Below the pieces are notes generated by a model that saw only the letters and a list, made by a program, of their open reading frames with translations, had not been told where the DNA came from and made no database searches. A program made the position numbers and the translations under genes. From positions 1-8,424 of the forward strand of contig CAYVJW010000074.1 of NCBI GenBank assembly GCA_964451885.1: 8,424 nt of DNA, written 5' to 3'. The DNA comes from CAYVJW01 sp964451885 (GTDB taxonomy: Bacteria > Patescibacteriota > Gracilibacteria > UBA4473). Positions 1 to 4,892 of this stretch are shown here, piece by piece; position 1 is the first letter of the stretch, and each line of letters begins with the position of its first letter.

Positions 1-206
1 TGTTTATTTTTTGTTTTCATCATCACCTATTCTCGCACAACTTTTTTGTTCTTCAGGTTTTTATCCCCCTTTCTTGAGACAGATTGATTTAATAATTATT
101 ATATAATTCATGAATAACAAAATATTTAAGCGTTAGACGAGTGAGATTTTTTCGCATTTTGAAGGATATAAATAATACTTGAAAAGTAGAAATACATAAA
201 ATTAAA

Positions 207-301
207 CCTTCAGGCTTGTTTTGGCTGAGGTAGATAATTTAAGACGATAAATAACGCAAAAATACTCACCTCAGTTAACCTGAGTTCCCAACAAAAATGG
301 G
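207..301. repeat. Cluster of short interlocking inverted repeats
   Basis: Complementary segments lie close together: CCTTCAG (207-213), CTGAGGT (225-231), ACCTCAG (268-274) and CTGAG (280-284), then CCCA (287-290) with TGGG (298-301). The first can pair with the second through one bulged base. The second pairs perfectly with the third over 7 bp. CTCAG within the third pairs with the fourth over 5 bp, with a TTAAC loop. These pairings are mutually exclusive, so a transcript of either strand could switch between folds. The stems are short and I recognise no known RNA family. It could be an attenuator-like leader, a multi-site operator, or chance. Confidence 0.35.
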
Positions 302-356
302 TGAAAATGTGAGATTTACTTTAATGATATTGTTATCATAAAAAACGAAGTAGAAT

Positions 357-378
357 TGTCAAGGCATAATTTTTGACA
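357..378. promoter_or_regulatory. Inverted repeat TGTCAA-N10-TTGACA, copy 1 (putative operator)
   Basis: The half-sites TGTCAA (357-362) and TTGACA (373-378) are exact reverse complements separated by 10 bases. The right half reads as a perfect -35 hexamer toward the PRTase-HAD gene. The left half reads as a perfect -35 on the opposite strand. The same element with the same spacing recurs at 4813-4834 ahead of the AAA+ gene. The right arm continues as TGACAGAA, which is repeated at 429-436 closer to the start codon. The regulator is unknown. The element could be an operator or a pair of divergent -35 boxes. Confidence 0.5.
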
Positions 379-401
379 GAAAAAAAGAACAAAACTAAAA
401 G
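373..401 (+). promoter_or_regulatory. Possible sigma-70-type promoter of the PRTase-HAD gene
   Basis: A perfect -35 hexamer, TTGACA (373-378), is followed after 17 bases by TAAAAG (396-401), which matches TATAAT at four of six positions. The resulting leader would be about 100 bases. A better -10-like hexamer, TATAAC (471-476), lies nearer the gene but has no recognisable -35. The real start site is therefore uncertain. Confidence 0.3.
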
Positions 402-507
402 GAATTAAACAACGGTTTCAATAAAAAATGACAGAAAAATATTCAAAACACCTGTTAGAAATACTTTATTTATAACTCGTGTTTTTTATTTTAATTAAAT
501 AAAAAAA

Positions 508-2511
508 ATGCCGGAAATGTCTCAGGTTCGAGAATTGGATCTTCCTGAATCGCAGGCAGAAAGGATCGAATTGCACGAATCCGCTGCCATCCAGGGCGAC
601 GGTTTTGAATTTTGGCGGTATATTCTTGAATCCCAGGGAATCAGGCTAAACGAAACACAAAGGTGTCGGCTAAGCCAACTGACAAATGAGCACCTGAGGG
701 ATTTGGCCGGGATTATGAATGAAGCTTTTTACGGAGCAATGATAGTGTATCCAGAAGAAGTGGTCATGTCCTATTTTGGGGCGGAAATAAATGCTTTTTT
801 GGAAGGTTCTCAATCTCATGCCGTAGTAATCCTAGACAGGATGATCTATCGGGCAGTAATAGAAATGATTGATAAAACAAATAAAGACAGGATACATTAT
901 TTAAGCCTTACCAGACGTGCCGGTGATTTATTTGACCTTAAAAAAAGGAAAATGGGGGCAAGGATTGGAGACCTTCCGATTGACCAGCAACTCGGGACAT
1001 TAAAAAAGAAGTTGAATGGTCATAGGGTAGCATTTGTTGATGACTGTTTTGTTTCTGGAGGATCGGAGTCACGCGCTATGGCATTGTTGGATTCCATAGG
1101 AGTCCATATCCTTCCGCCGGAAAAAAACATATTTTTCTCAAGAGTAGTAAGGGCCCCGGAAGCTCCATGGGAAGACCGTCCCAGGTCGGCTGTATTAAAT
1201 ATAAAATCATTTCTTTCCGCGGAACAAAGAGAAGGGTTGGTGCTGGGAGGCGCGCCGGTAAAGTCTAATAAAAAGAATTCCAGTGGCTATCAGGAACCTC
1301 TCATGCATCCCTTTAGTGATGCGAATGGATTACGACTGGGTAAGCGGCTTGAAGCGCGTGAAATATCTAAAAAAATTCTGGAATTGGATATTTGGTTATT
1401 AGAAGGCCTTGAGGAGATTAAGGGACAGCCAGTTCTTATTCAAGACGTAAAAGAAATGATTCCAACCGATTCCTCGAAAGAATTAATAAGGCAGTACATA
1501 AGATCAAAAAGGCCTGATTCCGAAGAGGAGACAGATATTTCCATAAAAGAATTCTTTTGGTTTGTACGCCGTGCAGAGCTTCTTGATTTCGTGCGTTTTG
1601 CATTATCGAAACTCGAAAAACAGGAAAAGAAAGAAATTCAAACCGTCTGTTTGGATTTGGACGGAACAGTAGCGAAATTGGTAAATACAGAAGGAAAAGT
1701 TGGGTTTCGAGGCTCTGTACTCGAAAAAGAAGTCTACGGGAATGTGCACAATCTGGTGAAGGAAGCCGAACGCTTGAAAGGTAATAATATCACCAGCAAA
1801 GAAGCCACACAGATATTGGACGGGATAGACACTGAAATCGGCATTGCCGATTTTTTTGTACAGGAATATGGAGAAATATTGGAGCGTCATTTTGGAGATG
1901 AATGCCGTCGGGAAATAGAACGGCGTTTTCAAAATTATTATGGCCAGGAGGAGGGGAGTGCAAAAGCCAAAGAATTCCTTGTCAGTCAACCGCTTGCCTA
2001 TCATGTTTTCCGGATGAAAACATGGGATCATGATTTACCAGCCATCTATGAATTCAACATTATCGCAAGGGAGGTGTGTGAAAAAATCAAGGAGGCGAAA
2101 GGGGAGATTATATTTATTACTGCTGCTCCGCGGATCCATGCGGAAAAGATGTTGGATTACTTGGGATTGAGAGAGGCTACGGACGGTCGGTATAAAATGT
2201 TTACCGTGGAAGATTTATACCACTCCGATACTTTTAACGAACAAAACAAAGGAGTAATCCTTCAAAGGCTGATAGACCAAGGGAGAACGGCAACTAAAAT
2301 GGTAATGATAGGGGATCAGATAAAAAGCGATATCAGACCCGCGGAAGAAAAAGGCGTTTGGACTTTTTTGATAAAAGGCAGAGGACCGGAGGATTTGAGG
2401 CAGCTGCTTTCATTGATAAAGCTTCCGGGGGACTCAAATGTTGGAAGTTATCCTGATAAGGTGAGAGATAAAATATTTAACAGAGAGGCTATTTCTCAAT
2501 GTGAAAATTAG
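508..2511 (+). CDS. Phosphoribosyltransferase-like / HAD phosphatase fusion protein
   Basis: A predicted cytoplasmic two-domain enzyme. Residues about 60-250 look like a divergent type I phosphoribosyltransferase. V177-D178-D179 through G184-G185-S186 nearly matches the PRPP-binding signature, deviating at C180 and F181. Residues about 260-370 are a helical linker. Residues about 376-650 are a HAD hydrolase: D383 and D385 (motif I, DLDGT), T538 (motif II, ITAAP), K581 (motif III) and G602-D603 with D608 (motif IV). All catalytic positions are present. About 140 residues separate motifs I and II, indicating a large C1-type cap. No signal peptide or membrane segment is seen. The ATG follows an A-rich tract after an in-frame TAA at 496-498. 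The nucleoside hydrolase gene lies 68 bases downstream. A link to PRPP-dependent synthesis or salvage of a nucleotide-like compound followed by dephosphorylation is inference, and the substrate is unknown. The HAD call is firm; the PRTase call is moderate. Confidence 0.8.
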   Translation: MPEMSQVRELDLPESQAERIELHESAAIQGDGFEFWRYILESQGIRLNETQRCRLSQLTNEHLRDLAGIMNEAFYGAMIVYPEEVVMSYFGAEINAFLEGSQSHAVVILDRMIYRAVIEMIDKTNKDRIHYLSLTRRAGDLFDLKKRKMGARIGDLPIDQQLGTLKKKLNGHRVAFVDDCFVSGGSESRAMALLDSIGVHILPPEKNIFFSRVVRAPEAPWEDRPRSAVLNIKSFLSAEQREGLVLGGAPVKSNKKNSSGYQEPLMHPFSDANGLRLGKRLEAREISKKILELDIWLLEGLEEIKGQPVLIQDVKEMIPTDSSKELIRQYIRSKRPDSEEETDISIKEFFWFVRRAELLDFVRFALSKLEKQEKKEIQTVCLDLDGTVAKLVNTEGKVGFRGSVLEKEVYGNVHNLVKEAERLKGNNITSKEATQILDGIDTEIGIADFFVQEYGEILERHFGDECRREIERRFQNYYGQEEGSAKAKEFLVSQPLAYHVFRMKTWDHDLPAIYEFNIIAREVCEKIKEAKGEIIFITAAPRIHAEKMLDYLGLREATDGRYKMFTVEDLYHSDTFNEQNKGVILQRLIDQGRTATKMVMIGDQIKSDIRPAEEKGVWTFLIKGRGPEDLRQLLSLIKLPGDSNVGSYPDKVRDKIFNREAISQCEN

Positions 2512-2579
2512 AAATTCTACAAAAAACCCTCAAAATTTTGTAAAATAGACCAAAGGTTTAATCATAACTGCTATTAAAA

Positions 2580-3578
2580 ATGCCTCCCCCTTCCCTTCCT
2601 CTCATTCTCGACTGTGATACCGGCGAAGATGATGCAATCGCCATCGTCCTATCCGTCATGGCCGGCTTGCCCTTGAAATACATAGTAACCTGCCACGGAA
2701 ATACTTCATTAGACAATGCCACACGTAACTCTTCTCGAATTCTGAGTTTACTGGATGCGAAAAACATAAAAGTGATCAAAGGAGCTGCAAAACCTTTGGA
2801 AGTACATAAACTTGAAGGTCCGGATTTTATGTGCGGTGAAGATTTTTTAGGAAAAAACGGTATCTGTAACATAGAGCTCCCCGAATCAAAATACGACAAT
2901 ATTCTCGATTTTGGGGATGATCGTTATATAGAAGAATTAGTCAAAAGAATTAAAACTGAAGGTCCTGTAGACTACATCATTACTGGACCCTGCACAAACT
3001 TTGCTCGTTTATGCGAATATTTTGGCAATGATATTAAGAAATACATCAACTCCCTCACCATCATGGGCGGAGCCGTGTATGTCAGGGGAACCAGAGGGGC
3101 CGGCATAAAAAACACAAGTTTTGAAAGAGATAAGACGGACGTTCCCGAATCCTGGGCGGAATTTAATTTTTACTGTGATCCGAAAGCAATAAAGATGACA
3201 CTAGAGGCCGGATTAAATCCCACAGTCGTGACCTGGGACACCTGCATCAACTTTGAAGTAGAAATGGATTATATAAACCAAATGAAATCGGAGAAAGTCG
3301 GAGGGAAATTTGTCATCGAACTCATGAAAGCCTTTATGAATTTATTCGGGCTGAAAAACAAAACGCATTTCGAACTTTGCGACCCGCTGACGATCATGGC
3401 ATTCATGGAACACGGAAAAACAATAGATGACCGGATAAATATCATCACGGAAAAAGAATACTTTGGAAAAAGCTATCCGGACGGCAAAGGTTCCCCGATA
3501 CGCTATTATTATTCAAAAAAAGAGGAGATAGAGGGAATTATTTCAGAAATGATGAAAAAATGTGGAATAACTATTTAA
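2580..3578 (+). CDS. Inosine/uridine-preferring-type nucleoside hydrolase, Cys variant
   Basis: This enzyme family cleaves the N-glycosidic bond of ribonucleosides to give base and ribose, using a bound Ca2+. The hallmark N-terminal D-x-D-x-G-x-D-D cluster is at D11, D13, D17 and D18. G40-N41 and the T135-G136-P137-x-T-N140 motif follow. An MGG turn comes next, then E194-F195-N196 in the sugar-binding segment. Near the C-terminus, D268 should complete the Ca2+ site. The residue before it, His in the classical enzymes, is C267. A Cys-bearing subgroup of this family has been described, so activity is plausible. About 20 extra residues lie between the MGG turn and the EFN motif. The 332-residue length is close to the family norm of about 310-330. 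The ATG at 2580 puts the first strand at the expected distance. The kinase gene follows after 22 bases, suggesting an operon. The base specificity cannot be read from the sequence. Confidence 0.88.
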   Translation: MPPPSLPLILDCDTGEDDAIAIVLSVMAGLPLKYIVTCHGNTSLDNATRNSSRILSLLDAKNIKVIKGAAKPLEVHKLEGPDFMCGEDFLGKNGICNIELPESKYDNILDFGDDRYIEELVKRIKTEGPVDYIITGPCTNFARLCEYFGNDIKKYINSLTIMGGAVYVRGTRGAGIKNTSFERDKTDVPESWAEFNFYCDPKAIKMTLEAGLNPTVVTWDTCINFEVEMDYINQMKSEKVGGKFVIELMKAFMNLFGLKNKTHFELCDPLTIMAFMEHGKTIDDRINIITEKEYFGKSYPDGKGSPIRYYYSKKEEIEGIISEMMKKCGITI

Positions 3579-3600
3579 TTTCTTAATCAGTTTTAATCAC

Positions 3601-4614
3601 ATGAAAAAAAACGCACCATCAATAATTGTAGTAGGGGGCCTTAACACCGACATTATCGCAGCCGGAGTAAACCGCCTCCTCGGCCCCGGAGAACTGACCT
3701 ACGGAAATGAACTAAAAATTGCTCCCGGAGGAAAATCCCGAAATCTGGCCCAGATGATTTCCATGTTGAATTCTCCCGGAAAAGTGGCAATGGTGGGGCG
3801 TACCTCCAGAGACGATTTCAACCTCTGGAAAGTACCGTACCAGGCCTTGGTCGACCATGGAGTAAATGTGGACTACATAAAAGTCCTAGATTTTAAGGAA
3901 ACTAATAAATTTCCGGGGATTGCCCTGATCCCCGTAGACGAATCCGAAGGCCAAAACCAAATATACGTGCTTTCGGGGATAAATAATGATTTCGGATCAA
4001 AAGATATTGATGAAGCTACGGAACTATTTGAGCAAGTTAGTGAAATCAACGGAATGCTCGCTCTCTCTCTTGAAATGCCGCTCGAAACAGCAAAGTATTC
4101 CATAAAAAAAGCAAAACAGCACGGGCTAAAAGTCATTGTCGATCCCGGAGGCATTAGGGATGTTGCCAGTGGCATGGATTACCATAATTATCTGGATTTA
4201 CTCTCCCTCGGGATTGATTTAGTCAAACCGAACGAGCACGAAGCCAAAATCCTCACAAAAGTAGAAGTAGTAGACATGGATTCCGCCTCACTGGCATCTA
4301 AGGCCTTTCGAAGAATTGGCGTTCCCAATACCCTGATTACAGCGCGGGAAAAAGGAGCCTGGCTTTTTACAGAAGATAAGAACAATAAACACATCCCCAT
4401 CCCAAATATTGACATTCCTTCAGAGGAAAAAGACGAAACAGGATGTGGCGATCAGGTGATGGCAGTAATATGCACGCTCCTAAACGCCGGCATAAGCCTG
4501 GAAGAAGCCGCCGAAACCGGAATTCTAGCCGGAACATTGCAGTTTTATCGGTCTGGGGTTGATCCGTTGAAGAGAGAGGATTTGAGAAAGCATGGGGAGT
4601 TTTCTGTGATGTAA
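3601..4614 (+). CDS. PfkB-family carbohydrate kinase, ribokinase-like
   Basis: An ATP-dependent sugar kinase, most like ribokinase, which converts ribose to ribose 5-phosphate. The N-terminus has a first beta strand ending in G-G-L-N-T-D. The substrate-binding PGGKSRN segment (P42 to N48) corresponds to the GGKGAN motif of ribokinases. The mid-region (about 100-190) follows the ribokinase pattern, and K209-P210-N211-E212 is the expected KPNE motif. The C-terminal signature is T280-G281-C282-G283-D284, with D284 as catalytic base and Cys where Ala is usual. Length (337) is typical. The ATG has no Shine-Dalgarno sequence. The gene lies 22 bases after the nucleoside hydrolase, whose product ribose is the natural substrate, which supports a ribose role. 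Other PfkB members, such as nucleoside or other sugar kinases, cannot be excluded. Confidence 0.85.
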   Translation: MKKNAPSIIVVGGLNTDIIAAGVNRLLGPGELTYGNELKIAPGGKSRNLAQMISMLNSPGKVAMVGRTSRDDFNLWKVPYQALVDHGVNVDYIKVLDFKETNKFPGIALIPVDESEGQNQIYVLSGINNDFGSKDIDEATELFEQVSEINGMLALSLEMPLETAKYSIKKAKQHGLKVIVDPGGIRDVASGMDYHNYLDLLSLGIDLVKPNEHEAKILTKVEVVDMDSASLASKAFRRIGVPNTLITAREKGAWLFTEDKNNKHIPIPNIDIPSEEKDETGCGDQVMAVICTLLNAGISLEEAAETGILAGTLQFYRSGVDPLKREDLRKHGEFSVM

Positions 4615-4812
4615 GGGATTTGGCAAAAAATAAAGTACGCATCTTCATCTCATATTCACGCCATATAAATTCCTAAAAAAGTCTCACAATATTACAATAT
4701 TCCTCGATTTTTTATAAATCTATATAATGCAAATCTGAGCGAACTTGAACATGTTATTTTATTGCTCACCCTAAGAAAACGACCATCGTTATATAGGATA
4801 TGTCGCAAAAAA

Positions 4813-4834
4813 TGTCAACAGAATCATTTTGACA
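4813..4834. promoter_or_regulatory. Inverted repeat TGTCAA-N10-TTGACA, copy 2 (putative operator)
   Basis: TGTCAA (4813-4818) and TTGACA (4829-4834) are exact reverse complements 10 bases apart, the same architecture as at 357-378. The right half is the -35 box of the promoter below, so a protein bound here would block or position RNA polymerase. The two copies share an 11-base stretch, TTTTGACAGAA (4827-4837 and 371-381), while most of the spacer differs. That is what a protein-binding site, rather than a recent duplication, would look like. Confidence 0.55.
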
Positions 4835-4857
4835 GAAGCAAAATCGTTTTCTATAAA
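4829..4857 (+). promoter_or_regulatory. Sigma-70-type promoter of the AAA+ gene
   Basis: A perfect -35 hexamer, TTGACA (4829-4834), and TATAAA (4852-4857, five of six matches to TATAAT) are separated by the optimal 17 bases. Transcription would start near 4864, giving a leader of roughly 28 bases that consists largely of A residues. This is the best promoter in the window. It suggests the AAA+ gene can be expressed separately from the three genes before it. Confidence 0.7.
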
Positions 4858-4868
4858 CTGAAGTATTT

Positions 4869-4892
4869 CTCAAAAAAAATAAAAAAAATAAA
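4869..4892 (+). promoter_or_regulatory. A-rich translation leader without Shine-Dalgarno
   Basis: The bases just before the AAA+ start codon are almost all A, interrupted by single T residues, with no purine motif resembling GGAGG. The PRTase-HAD gene has a similar but shorter leader (about 491-507), and the two share a string of AAAT followed by a long A run. Such leaders keep the start region unstructured and are usual in lineages with little Shine-Dalgarno dependence. They fix the start at 4893, since no other in-frame ATG lies close by. Confidence 0.5.

Larger units (their letters stand above)
1..507. other. Upstream intergenic region, no supported gene
   Basis: This AT-rich stretch has no open frame of convincing length on either strand. 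It holds a cluster of short inverted repeats at 207-301, a perfect 10-bp palindrome (ATTCATGAAT, 106-115) next to a TATAAT at 102-107 that has no matching -35, a hairpin-forming palindrome at 324-339, and the operator/promoter-like site at 357-401. A 9-mer, GTGAGATTT, occurs at 141-149 and again at 309-317. On the minus strand, two adjacent ATG codons at 23-18 begin a short frame (M-M-K-T-K-N-K) that leaves the window. This could be the start of a divergent gene but is too short to call. Confidence 0.75.
4615..4892. other. Intergenic regulatory region before the AAA+ gene
   Basis: This 278-base gap contains no supported gene. It has a tandem ACAATATT repeat (4686-4693, 4694-4701) between the complementary arms TAAAAAA (4674-4680) and TTTTTTA (4708-4714). 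A consensus TATAAT (4723-4728) has no good -35 element. Next come the inverted repeat at 4813-4834, the strong promoter at 4829-4857, and an A-rich leader up to the start codon. There is no GC-rich hairpin terminator after the kinase gene. The A/T arms could be a weak one, but the evidence is poor. Confidence 0.6.

Noticed and set aside
110..136. Eight-codon frame M-N-N-K-I-F-K-R as a leader peptide
   Set aside because: No ribosome-binding site, no run of regulatory codons, no clear promoter, and almost 400 bases from the next gene.
1603..2031. Minus-strand open frame of 142 codons inside the PRTase-HAD gene
   Set aside because: It lies wholly opposite the HAD domain, whose motifs are intact. 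The translation shows no domain and its composition looks like a complement shadow.
2518..2542. Inverted repeat TACAAAA-N11-TTTTGTA after the PRTase-HAD stop as a terminator
   Set aside because: The stem is entirely weak A/T apart from one G-C pair, the loop is 11 bases and no T run follows. The next gene is only 68 bases from the stop.
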